Positions 18,144 to 27,124 of a DNA stretch of 64,000 bases are shown here, piece after piece (position 1 is the stretch's first letter; each line of letters begins with the position of its first letter). Source of the stretch: an uncultured Paracoccaceae bacterium (GTDB taxonomy: Bacteria; Pseudomonadota; Alphaproteobacteria; Rhodobacterales; Rhodobacteraceae); assembly GCA_947493255.1 (NCBI GenBank), contig CANLQK010000007.1, forward strand, positions 62,001 through 126,000, read 5' to 3'. The position numbers and the translations under genes are program-made. The notes below the pieces were generated by a model. It was not told the origin of the DNA and did not search any database. It saw only the letters and a program-made list of their open reading frames with translations.

Positions 18144-19045
18144 GCGATGTTCCTCGCCGTATCATGGATTTTATCGCGGGCGACCCACAGGCCGACCGTG
18201 CTGTCCCACCCACCGGTTTCACCGCACGTCTGACTTTCCTATCAGCCGCGGCGATGGCGTTTTTGGCGGTCTTCGCCTTGGCGCTTTCCTTGGCCACAGG
18301 CCGATTGGCGGACCGTTGGTCTGCCGAATTGGCCAAAACGTCGACGCTGCGCATTTCTGCGCCATCTGGTCAGATGGCGGCACAAACGACAGCCGCGCTT
18401 GCGGTTCTTGAAACCACCCCCGGTGTGGCCGAAGCCCGCGCATTGGATGCGGATGAACAGCGTGCGCTCTTGGCGCCTTGGTTTGGGCCGGACTTGCCGG
18501 TTGAAACGCTGCCGGTGCCGCAGCTGATTGAAATCGTCGAAGATGCGGATGGATACGACGCCGCAGGTTTGCGTGCACGGCTTCAGGCTGAAGTGCCTGG
18601 TGCGGTCCTTGACGATCATGGCCGCTGGCGCGAACCCTTGGTCGAAGCCGCGTCACGCCTGCGCCTTCTTGGCTTTGTGTCGATGGTGCTGATTGCCGGC
18701 GCGACCGCCGCAATGATCACGTTGGCCGCAAACGCCGCGCTGGCCGCAAATGCGCAAGTTATCCGCGTGATGCGCCTAGTTGGGGCGCAAGACATTTATA
18801 TCGCCGGTGCCTTCGTGCGCCGGTTTACCATTCGGTCCCTGTTGGGCGCTGCTGCTGGAACGTTGCTTGGGACCCTGGCGGTTCTTTTGCTGCCCCGTGC
18901 AGATGCCGCGGGCGGTTTTTTGACGGGTCTTGGGTTTCAGGGATGGCACTGGATGTGGCCGCTTGTCATTCCCGTTCTCGCCGCAACTGTCGCCTTTTTC
19001 GCAACACGCCAGGCGGCCCTACGCACTTTGAAGGAACAAACATGA
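18140..19045 (+). CDS. ftsX: Cell-division membrane protein FtsX
   Basis: A 301-residue membrane protein with one membrane segment near 34-55, a periplasmic domain to about residue 170, and three more membrane segments near 178-200, 218-245 and 275-292. This is the FtsX topology. It pairs with the FtsE ATPase upstream. The stop overlaps the start of the acyltransferase gene. Confidence 0.9.
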   Translation: MSDVPRRIMDFIAGDPQADRAVPPTGFTARLTFLSAAAMAFLAVFALALSLATGRLADRWSAELAKTSTLRISAPSGQMAAQTTAALAVLETTPGVAEARALDADEQRALLAPWFGPDLPVETLPVPQLIEIVEDADGYDAAGLRARLQAEVPGAVLDDHGRWREPLVEAASRLRLLGFVSMVLIAGATAAMITLAANAALAANAQVIRVMRLVGAQDIYIAGAFVRRFTIRSLLGAAAGTLLGTLAVLLLPRADAAGGFLTGLGFQGWHWMWPLVIPVLAATVAFFATRQAALRTLKEQT

Positions 19046-19779
19046 GATATGCGTTTCAGTGGGTGCGATCCCTGATCTTTATCATCCAGTTCTATATTAT
19101 GCTGCTGCCGTGGGGCATTGTTTTTGCCATCCCCGCCATCTTTTCGCGCCGTGCCGCAATTTTCTGTTGCCGGTCGTTTTGCTGGTACCAAATGTGGGTC
19201 GCAGGGTGGTTGATCGGGCTGAAATGCGAAATTCGCGGGACCCCACCCACAGACGAAGTGTTGATTGCGGCGAAACACCAATCCTTCCTTGATGTTTTGA
19301 TGATTTACAGCGCCATCCCGACCGGCCGCTTCATCATGAAGGATATCTTGAAATTTGCACCCATCGTTGGGCAGTTCGGCCTGCGTGTGGGCTGTATTCC
19401 GGTCAAACGCGGTAAACGCGGGGCTGCCATCAAAAAGATGGTTGCAGACGTCGAAGCAGGGCGCGCCTTGCCGGGGCAGTTGATTATCTACAGCCAAGGC
19501 ACACGCATCGCACCCGGTGTCAAAGCGCCCTATAAGGTCGGAACCGGGGTGCTGTACAAAGAGCTTGAACAGGACTGCGTGCCTGTTGCGACCAACGTGG
19601 GTGTGTTCTGGCCCAAACGCGGGATCTACCGCAAACCTGGGGTCGCAGTGGTTGAATTTTTGCCGCGCATTTCGGCGGGGATCGAGCTCGATGCGTTCAT
19701 GGCGCAACTCGAAAACACTGTCGAAACCAAATCTGATGAATTGATGAGGGAGGCGGGTTTCACCGCATTCGATACATGA
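19042..19779 (+). CDS. plsC: 1-acyl-sn-glycerol-3-phosphate acyltransferase
   Basis: A 245-residue PlsC-type acyltransferase that makes phosphatidic acid. The catalytic HX4D motif is KHQSFLD. The second conserved block is YSQGTRIAPG, in place of the commoner FPEGTR. An N-terminal hydrophobic segment (about 10-35) anchors it. The ATG at 19042 overlaps the ftsX stop (ATGA), which fixes the start far inside the longer open frame. Confidence 0.9.
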   Translation: MRYAFQWVRSLIFIIQFYIMLLPWGIVFAIPAIFSRRAAIFCCRSFCWYQMWVAGWLIGLKCEIRGTPPTDEVLIAAKHQSFLDVLMIYSAIPTGRFIMKDILKFAPIVGQFGLRVGCIPVKRGKRGAAIKKMVADVEAGRALPGQLIIYSQGTRIAPGVKAPYKVGTGVLYKELEQDCVPVATNVGVFWPKRGIYRKPGVAVVEFLPRISAGIELDAFMAQLENTVETKSDELMREAGFTAFDT

Positions 19780-20375
19780 AAACCATTCAATCAATCGACG
19801 ACCTCGAAACGTTGTACGACGCTGCTGTTCCGGCGTCGTTAACGAAAGTCATCACGCGGATCACGCCCCATTACGCCGCATGGATCAATGCCGCAAAATT
19901 CTGCGTGCTGACCACCGTTGGCCCCGAAGGCACCGACGGAAGCCCGCGCGGCGACACCGGACCCGTGTTGCGCCTGATCGACGATAAAACCCTTCATCTG
20001 CCCGATTGGCGCGGGAACAATCGCATCGACAGCCTGCGCAACATTGTGCGCGACGGGCGTGTAAGCCTAATGCTGATGGTGCCCGGCGCGAACAACGTCA
20101 TTCGTATCAACGGCACGGCTGTTTTGTCGGCCGACCCCGCGGTGACAGAAACCTTTGAACAACGTGGCAAACACCCCAAATCAGTGATCGTTATCACCGT
20201 GGCCGAGGCATATTTCCAATGTGCGAAAGCCATCATGCGGTCCGACCTGTGGGGTGGCGATGCTGCAGACGGGCTGCCAACAGCGGGTCAAATGATCAAA
20301 GAACAACAGGCGGAATTCGACGGGCAAAGCTATGATGATAACTATGCCGAATACGCCAAAACGCGGATGTGGTAA
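19776..20375 (+). CDS. Pyridoxamine-5'-phosphate-oxidase-like FMN-binding protein
   Basis: A 199-residue split-barrel flavin-binding protein of the PPOX-like superfamily (SPRGD followed by LHLPDWRGNNRIDSLRNI). The C-terminal ECAKAIMRSDLW-like stretch (FQCAKAIMRSDLWGG) is also typical of this group. Substrate unknown. Its start overlaps the plsC stop by four bases. Confidence 0.8.
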   Translation: MKTIQSIDDLETLYDAAVPASLTKVITRITPHYAAWINAAKFCVLTTVGPEGTDGSPRGDTGPVLRLIDDKTLHLPDWRGNNRIDSLRNIVRDGRVSLMLMVPGANNVIRINGTAVLSADPAVTETFEQRGKHPKSVIVITVAEAYFQCAKAIMRSDLWGGDAADGLPTAGQMIKEQQAEFDGQSYDDNYAEYAKTRMW

Positions 20376-20930
20376 GTGAAACGGCTGGGCTTTCTGACCG
20401 GCGCGGTACTGGCGGGAATCGGCGTCTTCCTGTTCAACCAATGGCGCCACGTCAGTGATGATGATCGTTTAATTGCCGTGTTGGCTGACCATTGTATCCC
20501 CTACGTTCAGACGGGCGAGACCCCATTTCAAAACCTTGGCCGTGCCCCAGGTGTTTATGATGCTGCCGGACCAGACAATACTTTAACGGACGGTGGCGCG
20601 CGCCTCATTTTTGATTTGCGTTTTATCGCGCATTGGGGTGTGTCCACAGACGATCAGGCTTCTCGGCGGGTGTGCAAGGTGTTGCCAACCTATGGTGACG
20701 CGACGGTGCCGTTCTTTAGCACAAACACCAACGACCTTACCGCGCGCTTGCCGCGACATATCCCAATGCTCGGTTCGCTTACGGCCGAAAATAACCAATT
20801 GGGGGGCGATGTTGTAACATACGGGTGGCGCGCCGCCGCAGGCGATGACACTGATCTTCAGGTCGTTCTTCTTGCTGGTCCTGCACAGGTGTCTAACGTG
20901 GTTGTCACCGCCATTGTCGACGCCCAATGA
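20376..20930 (+). CDS. Hypothetical protein with N-terminal membrane anchor
   Basis: A 184-residue protein starting at a GTG directly after the preceding stop. Residues 5-22 are hydrophobic (signal anchor), followed by a soluble, probably periplasmic part with cysteines at about 42 and 91. No family recognised. It overlaps the next gene by four bases, so it belongs to the ftsEX-plsC transcript. Confidence 0.6.
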   Translation: MKRLGFLTGAVLAGIGVFLFNQWRHVSDDDRLIAVLADHCIPYVQTGETPFQNLGRAPGVYDAAGPDNTLTDGGARLIFDLRFIAHWGVSTDDQASRRVCKVLPTYGDATVPFFSTNTNDLTARLPRHIPMLGSLTAENNQLGGDVVTYGWRAAAGDDTDLQVVLLAGPAQVSNVVVTAIVDAQ

Positions 20931-21643
20931 GGCTTCCTTGGCAAACATCAGACCTGCATCCCCACGCGCTGACCCTTACAGAAGACGCCCTTGAAAGAGG
21001 GGACCTTACTGATGCTTTGGCTGCTGATCTTGCCGCATTTAACCCGCCCGATACGATCCATCGATACAGGGTCATTGCATTGGCGGGGGAACATGAACAG
21101 ACCTTGCGTGCCAACGGGTTTGCCGCCACTCGGTTAACGACCCTTACCGATCTGCCCCTTGATCTGGTGTCGCACGACTTGCTTGACGTGACCCTGCCAG
21201 AAACACTGTCGGTCCATTGGTTCACCCGAAAAGAACGTGCCCCATGGGGTGGGTGGATTGGCCAGCATTGGCGCCACTATCAGGCGACGCACCAGTCCAA
21301 TCCACCACGTGAACCGGTCAAAGGGTTGCGGAAAATTTTTATTGGCACGGACCTTGTCGAAGGTTTGGCGCTGCGCGAGGGGCCGCAAGGGCGTGTGCGT
21401 GGGTTTGCGAGCCTGCGCGACAATCAGGAACTTGGGTGGATAGGTGGCGGAGCGGACCTGCTGCCCCATCTTCTGGCGGCATGTCTGCGCCGCGCCACGG
21501 CGCTTGGGTGGACGTCGGCCACCGTCGAGGTTGATGATGACGACCGTGATCTATGGGCGCTGATAACAGCACTGGGGGTGCCACCCCAACAGACGTTCGT
21601 GACATGGCACCGCGAACGCGACCCCGCACGAAAACCTAACTAA
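20927..21643 (+). CDS. Possible GNAT-like acyltransferase
   Basis: A 238-residue protein. The C-terminal half (about 155-230) has a GNAT-like pattern: a strand (RVRGFASLRD), a long helix with ACLRRATALGW, then VEVDDDDRDLWALITALG and QQTFVTWHRE, as in the end of acetyltransferase domains. The acetyl-CoA loop is not clearly recognisable, so the call is tentative. It is the last gene of the plus-strand run and its end overlaps the convergent gene by 8 bases. Confidence 0.5.
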   Translation: MRLPWQTSDLHPHALTLTEDALERGDLTDALAADLAAFNPPDTIHRYRVIALAGEHEQTLRANGFAATRLTTLTDLPLDLVSHDLLDVTLPETLSVHWFTRKERAPWGGWIGQHWRHYQATHQSNPPREPVKGLRKIFIGTDLVEGLALREGPQGRVRGFASLRDNQELGWIGGGADLLPHLLAACLRRATALGWTSATVEVDDDDRDLWALITALGVPPQQTFVTWHRERDPARKPN

Positions 21644-22130
21644 GCGGGCAGTCCGCGACGTCGACATCAACCACCACAAACACCTGCGGGCCATAGTCCA
21701 ACCCGCCGACATCGACGTACAGTTTGGACCCCTCAACGAAAATGGCATCGTCAGCCAGTTCGACAGTTGAATTGGCCGTGTCTTGTGCGGCCCCATTGAA
21801 CAGGACGCAGTCGGTCAGAAAGTCCAATACGTAGCCGTTGAATTCCGGTTCTGGAAACGTGCCGCCCACTGTGTCGGGGTAAGTCAGGATGATCTGGCTG
21901 TCACGAATGTCGATGATGGATGGCACAATGTCCCAGCCATTCTGCGACCCTTCGGGCCCCAATCCGTATTCGATCGAACTGCTGACAATCGCTGGATGCC
22001 GTTCACCTACAAAAATAGGCGTTTCAACATCGTCATAGGCCAATGCACCAAACGTTACTGTTCGGTCCATCAATCCACCAGCCGCAACCGTATGTGCGCA
22101 CAGCGCAAACGCAGCGGCCAGCCGGATCAA
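21636..22130 (-). CDS. Hypothetical secreted protein
   Basis: A 164-residue protein with a signal peptide ([19 protein letters not shown], cleavage near residue 18). The mature part is acidic with two or three cysteines (near 122, 123 and 162) that could form a disulfide. No family recognised. Its start overlaps the accA stop, so it may be co-transcribed with accA. Confidence 0.55.
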   Translation of the reverse strand: MIRLAAAFALCAHTVAAGGLMDRTVTFGALAYDDVETPIFVGERHPAIVSSSIEYGLGPEGSQNGWDIVPSIIDIRDSQIILTYPDTVGGTFPEPEFNGYVLDFLTDCVLFNGAAQDTANSTVELADDAIFVEGSKLYVDVGGLDYGPQVFVVVDVDVADCPLS

Positions 22131-23089
22131 GCGGCCAGACCTTTTTGACCCAGTTCCAGATATTTGCGGCGGCGCGACTGTTTCAGCCCGTCTGGTGATT
22201 TGCCTTCAAGCTCTGCCAACAAAGACTCGATTGCCTTGCCCACATTCGCGATGCTTTCAGCCTTGTGGCGGTGTGCCCCACCGACCGGTTCGTCAATAAT
22301 CCGGTCACAGACACCCAGCTCGTGTAGCTCGCTTGATGTCAAACGCAGCGCTTCTGCGGCTTCGCGCATCTTTTCGGCGTCTTTCCACAGGATCGACGCA
22401 CAGCCCTCGGGCGAGATCACCGAATAAACGGAGTGCTGCAACATCGCCACGCGGTCAGCCGTTGCAAATGCAATCGCACCACCAGACCCGCCTTCGCCAA
22501 TGATGACGCTGATCAGCGGCACCGTTAACTGCAAACATTTCTGTGTCGAGCGCGCAATCGCTTCGGATTGGCCCCGTTCTTCTGCGCCTTTGCCCGGGTA
22601 CGCGCCTGGCGTGTCCACCAATGTAATGACTGGCAAGCCAAACTTGTCGGCCATTTCCATCAGACGAATGGCTTTACGGTAGCCCTCTGGGCGGGCCATG
22701 CCGAAATTGCGTTCGATCCGCGACTTGGTGTCATTGCCCTTTTCATGGCCAATGACCATCACCGGCTTATCGTTGAAACGGGCGAGGCCGCCCATAACCG
22801 CATGGTCATCGGCAAAGTTTCGGTCGCCTGCCAGTGGCGTGTATTCGGTGAACAAGGTTTCAATGTAATCTTTGCAATGGGGCCGATCTGCGTGACGCGC
22901 CACCTGACATTTCCGCCAAGGCGTCAGATCTTTGTACAGCTGGATCAACAGTGCATCGGCTTTTTTGTCTAGCGCGACGGCTTCTGCCTCGACGTCCATT
23001 TCCTCGTTTGCTTTGGCCAGAGCCCGCAGCTCGGCTGCCTTGCCTTCAATCTCGGCCAGCGGTTTTTCAAAATCGAGGTAATTGGTCAT
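22127..23089 (-). CDS. accA: Acetyl-CoA carboxylase carboxyltransferase subunit alpha
   Basis: A 320-residue subunit that, with AccD, transfers the carboxyl group from biotin to acetyl-CoA to give malonyl-CoA for fatty-acid synthesis. [38 protein letters not shown] and [10 protein letters not shown] are characteristic. Length is typical of the family. Confidence 0.95.
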   Translation of the reverse strand: MTNYLDFEKPLAEIEGKAAELRALAKANEEMDVEAEAVALDKKADALLIQLYKDLTPWRKCQVARHADRPHCKDYIETLFTEYTPLAGDRNFADDHAVMGGLARFNDKPVMVIGHEKGNDTKSRIERNFGMARPEGYRKAIRLMEMADKFGLPVITLVDTPGAYPGKGAEERGQSEAIARSTQKCLQLTVPLISVIIGEGGSGGAIAFATADRVAMLQHSVYSVISPEGCASILWKDAEKMREAAEALRLTSSELHELGVCDRIIDEPVGGAHRHKAESIANVGKAIESLLAELEGKSPDGLKQSRRRKYLELGQKGLAA

Positions 23090-23306
23090 ATCTATCGGCT
23101 CCAGAACTCACTTGCGCCCGATATAAGGCGGACATGCCCCACAATGCAATGACGCCCGCGCCGTTACGTCAATTCTGGCAATTTCTCGTGTGTTTCTATC
23201 GCTCCATGACCCTACAGGTTTTGGCATCGCACCTGCGTAGAGTTGCGGCTCGGTGCGGGACCTCTTAAAGACCTGTTCAAAATCGCGGGTTAGGAGAAAG
23301 CCAATT

Positions 23307-24722
23307 ATGACGTCCGAAGGCAACCACCTAGACCCTGAAAACTGGGACGACTTCAGCCGCGATATGCACGCGTTGATGGATCAATGTCTGGACAGGATGA
23401 AACAGGCGCGCGATCTGCCGTGGCAACCCAAACCCGATGATCTGGCTGAACGGTTGGCCTTGGGTAATGCATACACGGGGGCAGGGGCCGCGCAATCCTT
23501 CGAACAGCTGGCGCAAGACGTCATGCCCTATGCCACGGGCAACACACATCCGAAATTCTTTGGTTGGGTTCACGGGGCGGGATTGCCCGTGTCTGTGGGG
23601 GCCGAACTGGTTGCCGCGACGATGAACAGTAATTGCGGTGGCCGTGACCACGGTGCGATTGAAGTCGAACGCGCCACGTTGGATTGGCTTTTGGGTGTTT
23701 CAGGGCTGCCTGAAACGGCGTCGGCAATTCTAACAACGGGCACATCACAGGCGACGATCCTTGCGCTGATCGCCGCACGCAACCGCCAGTTTGGGCACGA
23801 TGTTCGCAAGACCGGTATCCAGACTTTGCCCAAGGTCGCTGTCTACGTGCGCAAGGGCACCCATTCGTGCATTAGCAAAGCCCTCGAAGCCATCGGTTTT
23901 GGTTCGGACTCTGTTCATGTGGTGGACACAAACCCAGACATGCGCATGAACCTGTCTTCGCTTGCGCAAGCCGTCGCCAAAGATCGGGCCGACGGGCGCG
24001 TTCCCTTGGCGATCATCGGGACCGCTGGTTCGGTCAACACGGGTTCATTTGACGACCTTTCCGCCATTGCCGATTTCTGTGCGCAGGAAAATATTTGGTT
24101 CCACGTCGATGCTGCGTTCGGCTTTTGGGCGACCCTTGCGGATTCCCCTTGGTCGCAGCTGGCAAACGGCATGGAGCGCGCCAATTCAATCTCTTGCGAT
24201 TTCCACAAATGGATGTCCGTGCCGTATGATTGCGGGGCCTGCATGATTTATGACCGCACGCTGCATTTCGACAGCTTCACCTCGCGGCCCAACTACCTTG
24301 CACAACAAGACCAAGGTTTGGGCGGTGGCGACCTGTGGTTCTGTGATTACGGGTTAGAACTGTCGCGTGGCTTCCGGGCGCTTAAAGTCTGGACGGCCAT
24401 CAAATCTATCGGCGTGGATGCCTTTTCGAAGTCTATCACCGACAATTGCAAACAAACCGCGTTGATGGCCGACTTGGTGAATGCGTCGGACCACCTGACG
24501 CTGGCTTTTCCGGTCGTATCTAATGTGTGCTGTTTTTCCGTCGCACATGGGGACGTGAACAAGATCGCGGCCGAGCTTCAGATCAATGGTTCTGCGGTCT
24601 TCTCGACAACCGTTATCCATGGCGTGCCCTGTTTGCGGGCTGCGTTGGTCAATCACCGCACAACGTCGGACGACATTCATCAGGCCATCGCCGCAGTCGA
24701 AGAGGCGGTCAAACGGGCCTGA
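23307..24722 (+). CDS. PLP-dependent amino-acid decarboxylase, group II
   Basis: A 471-residue group II decarboxylase (DDC/glutamate decarboxylase superfamily). The PLP lysine lies in SISCDFHKWMSVPYDCGA and the conserved FHVDAAFGFW contains the PLP-contacting aspartate. Substrate cannot be set from sequence: tyrosine, DOPA, aspartate and 2,4-diaminobutyrate decarboxylases all share these motifs. The start at 23307 has an AGGAG about 8 bases upstream, unlike the longer frame beginning at 23253. Confidence 0.85.
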   Translation: MTSEGNHLDPENWDDFSRDMHALMDQCLDRMKQARDLPWQPKPDDLAERLALGNAYTGAGAAQSFEQLAQDVMPYATGNTHPKFFGWVHGAGLPVSVGAELVAATMNSNCGGRDHGAIEVERATLDWLLGVSGLPETASAILTTGTSQATILALIAARNRQFGHDVRKTGIQTLPKVAVYVRKGTHSCISKALEAIGFGSDSVHVVDTNPDMRMNLSSLAQAVAKDRADGRVPLAIIGTAGSVNTGSFDDLSAIADFCAQENIWFHVDAAFGFWATLADSPWSQLANGMERANSISCDFHKWMSVPYDCGACMIYDRTLHFDSFTSRPNYLAQQDQGLGGGDLWFCDYGLELSRGFRALKVWTAIKSIGVDAFSKSITDNCKQTALMADLVNASDHLTLAFPVVSNVCCFSVAHGDVNKIAAELQINGSAVFSTTVIHGVPCLRAALVNHRTTSDDIHQAIAAVEEAVKRA

Positions 24723-24827
24723 CACCCCAGTTATGGTCGCGGACTTTTCGGCGCCCGTTTCTTTGATTTCAAAGGTTAATCGGCCGCGTATGGTGGTTTA
24801 GCAATACCGGACCCATACCAAACCCAT

Positions 24828-24851
24828 ACCGGCCCCATATGCAGGGCCGGT
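24828..24851. terminator. Strong hairpin between convergent genes, possible terminator
   Basis: ACCGGCCC and GGGCCGGT form a perfect 8-bp stem with an 8-base loop, between the decarboxylase and mcl1 stops. There is no T-run on either strand, so intrinsic termination is uncertain. The copy ACCCATACC also occurs twice just to the left. Confidence 0.4.
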
Positions 24852-24869
24852 GGGAAAATATTGCAAAGA

Positions 24870-25829
24870 TTAATGGCCTGCGATCATCTCGGATTGGCGC
24901 ACGATAACTTCGGCCTGTTTGATGCTGGCAATGTCCACCAACCGGCCTTTGTAAACGGTCGCGCCTTCGCCGCGCGCTTTGGCGTCTTCCATCGCAGCCA
25001 AAATCTCGCGGGCCTCTGCGACGACTTCGTCAGACGGGGTGAATACCTCGTTGGCCAGTGCAATTTGTTTTGGGTGGATGGCCCATTTGCCGACCATGCC
25101 CAAGGTGGCGGACCGGCGAGCCTGCGCGCGGTATCCTTCGTCGTCGCTGAAATCGCCGAACGGGCCATCAACAGGTAAAACACCGTGGGTTCTGCAGGCT
25201 GCCACAATCGCGGCCTGCGCCCAATGCCACGGGTCGGAATAATGGCGGGTATCCCCTTGTAGCATATAATAATTGTCCTGCGTGCCGCCGATGCCAGTGG
25301 TCTGCATTCCCATAGATGCTGCAAAATCTGCGGCACCAAGGCTCATCGCTTGCAGGCGGGGGCTGGCGGCTGCGATTTCTTCCACGTGGGCGATGCCGGC
25401 AGCGCTTTCGATGATCACCTCAAACCCGATGGGTTTTGTGCGGCCCTTCGCGGTTTCAATCGCCGTGACGAGGGCGTCGACCGCATAAATGTCTGCCGCA
25501 CAGCCGACCTTCGGGATCATGATGATATCCAGCCGGTCACCGGCTTGTTCCAGCACATCGACGACGTCACGATACCAATATGGCGTGTCCAACCCGTTGA
25601 TGCGGACGGACAGCGTTTTGGTGCCCCAGTCGATGGTATTGATCGCCTCGATCACATTCACACGCGCGCTGTCTTTGTCTGAAGGGCTGACGGAATCTTC
25701 GAGGTCCAGATTGATAACATCAGCCGCAGACGCCGCCATCTTTGGGTGCAGTTTGGCGTTGCTTCCTGGGCCAAACAATTGGCAACGGTTCGGACGGGCA
25801 ACGGGGGCAGGCTGAAGGCGAAAAGACAT
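24870..25829 (-). CDS. mcl1: L-malyl-CoA/beta-methylmalyl-CoA lyase
   Basis: A 319-residue CitE-like lyase beginning MSFRLQPAPVARPNRCQLFG, closely resembling Mcl1 of Rhodobacter. It cleaves malyl-CoA or methylmalyl-CoA to glyoxylate and acetyl- or propionyl-CoA in the ethylmalonyl-CoA pathway. NLDLEDSVSPSDKDSAR, the Glu-rich VIIESAAGI and AIHPKQI are conserved. The open frame extends 139 codons further upstream across the intergenic region and into dgcN; this start with an AGGA site is the one that matches the family. Confidence 0.9.
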   Translation of the reverse strand: MSFRLQPAPVARPNRCQLFGPGSNAKLHPKMAASAADVINLDLEDSVSPSDKDSARVNVIEAINTIDWGTKTLSVRINGLDTPYWYRDVVDVLEQAGDRLDIIMIPKVGCAADIYAVDALVTAIETAKGRTKPIGFEVIIESAAGIAHVEEIAAASPRLQAMSLGAADFAASMGMQTTGIGGTQDNYYMLQGDTRHYSDPWHWAQAAIVAACRTHGVLPVDGPFGDFSDDEGYRAQARRSATLGMVGKWAIHPKQIALANEVFTPSDEVVAEAREILAAMEDAKARGEGATVYKGRLVDIASIKQAEVIVRQSEMIAGH

Positions 25830-25896
25830 CGGAAATCCTGTGGGTAATGATATTACGTATTTGTCACGCTTTCTGGTATATTGTTGCGTTCGTTTC

Positions 25897-25920
25897 TGCA
25901 AGTGCGAATTCGCACCTGCA
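25897..25920. promoter_or_regulatory. Palindrome between mcl1 and dgcN, candidate operator
   Basis: The core GTGCGAATTCGCAC (25902-25915) is a perfect 14-bp palindrome, flanked on both sides by TGCA with one mismatched base between, giving a 24-bp near-palindrome. It lies 68 bases upstream of the mcl1 start and about 140 upstream of dgcN, so it could serve either gene. Confidence 0.5.
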
Positions 25921-26060
25921 GCATGGCGGGTATTTGAATATTTTCGCGTAAAGATGAGAGATGGCGCACTAAAGATGCAAGTAGATGTCATTTTCCCAGA
26001 AAATTCGGACCAAAATTCTTGTGGGGCACCCCAATCTACGCAAAACAAATGGAGCCTGCC

Positions 26061-27062
26061 ATGATTCCCACACCTTATCTTCTGTTCTTGGGTGACGCGC
26101 CCGACCAACTCGCCGCTAAAGTTGCACAAGGCATCAAAGACTGGCGGCCCGACAATGCTGTTGGGCAGTTCCGGCTTGCTGGCTGTGGTGCTGATGTCGG
26201 CCTTTCCGACATGACGTTGCAGGAGGCGAAAGACGCCGGCGCGCAAACATTGGTCATTGGCGTGGCCAACCGAGGTGGCGTAATTTCAGCAGCATGGAAA
26301 GAGGTTCTGGTCCAGGCTTTGGAGATGGGTTTCGACCTGGCATCTGGCCTGCATAACCTGCTGCGCGACGAAGACGATTTGGTTGCCGCCGCGAAGGTGA
26401 ATGGGCGGACATTGCATGATGTGCGTATCCCGTCGACGGCTTATCCGATTGCGAATGGCGTTAAGCGCACAGGCAAGCGGTGCCTTGCGGTTGGAACAGA
26501 TTGTTCCGTTGGCAAGATGTATACTGGCCTTGCGATGGATGCAGAGATGCGCAAGCGCGGTCTGAAAACAACTTTCCGTCCCACTGGCCAGACAGGTATC
26601 TTGATCACTGGTGGGGGCGTTCCGTTGGACGCTGTTGTGGCTGATTTTATGGCCGGTGCGGTGGAATATTTGACGCCGGACAATGATGCTGATCATTGGG
26701 ACCACATTGAAGGGCAGGGAAGCCTGTTCCACGTCAGTTATTCAGGTGTAACGATGGCGCTTATTCATGGTGGCCAACCTGATGCGCTGATTTTGTCGCA
26801 CGAGCCAACCCGCAGCCATATGCGCGGTTTGCCGACCTACCAACAGCCTTCTTTGGAAGACCTACGGGATGCAGCGCTTTCGATGGCGCGGGTCGCGAAC
26901 CCAGCGTGTGAAGTTGTTGGGATTTCGGTAAACACTCAACATATGTCCGAAGATGAAGCGACGGCTTATATGGCTGAAGTTGAAGCCCGCATGGGGCTGC
27001 CGACGGTGGATCCGTTCCGCAATGGCGCTGAACGACTGGTGGATGCCCTGATCGCGATGTAG
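26061..27062 (+). CDS. dgcN: D-glutamate N-acetyltransferase DgcN (DUF1611 family)
   Basis: A 333-residue DUF1611 protein with a P-loop-like GTDCSVGKMYTGLAM (about residues 150-164) and RPTGQTGILITGGGVPLDA. DgcN acetylates D-glutamate so that DgcA can epimerise it, a route described in marine bacteria. DgcA lies directly downstream here, which makes the call firm. The ATG at 26061 (MIPTPYLLFLGDAPDQ) has a GGAG about 7 bases upstream. Confidence 0.85.
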   Translation: MIPTPYLLFLGDAPDQLAAKVAQGIKDWRPDNAVGQFRLAGCGADVGLSDMTLQEAKDAGAQTLVIGVANRGGVISAAWKEVLVQALEMGFDLASGLHNLLRDEDDLVAAAKVNGRTLHDVRIPSTAYPIANGVKRTGKRCLAVGTDCSVGKMYTGLAMDAEMRKRGLKTTFRPTGQTGILITGGGVPLDAVVADFMAGAVEYLTPDNDADHWDHIEGQGSLFHVSYSGVTMALIHGGQPDALILSHEPTRSHMRGLPTYQQPSLEDLRDAALSMARVANPACEVVGISVNTQHMSEDEATAYMAEVEARMGLPTVDPFRNGAERLVDALIAM

Positions 27063-27124
27063 GTCTGGGCGACCAACGTCGGAGCCGCCGGCGGAGAATT
27101 GGGAACCAAATAAAAGGGGAACTT

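Noticed and set aside
25830-26246. Upstream extension of the malyl-CoA lyase frame
   Set aside because: It runs across the intergenic palindrome and into dgcN; the family N-terminus MSFRLQPAP and the AGGA site fix the start at 25829.
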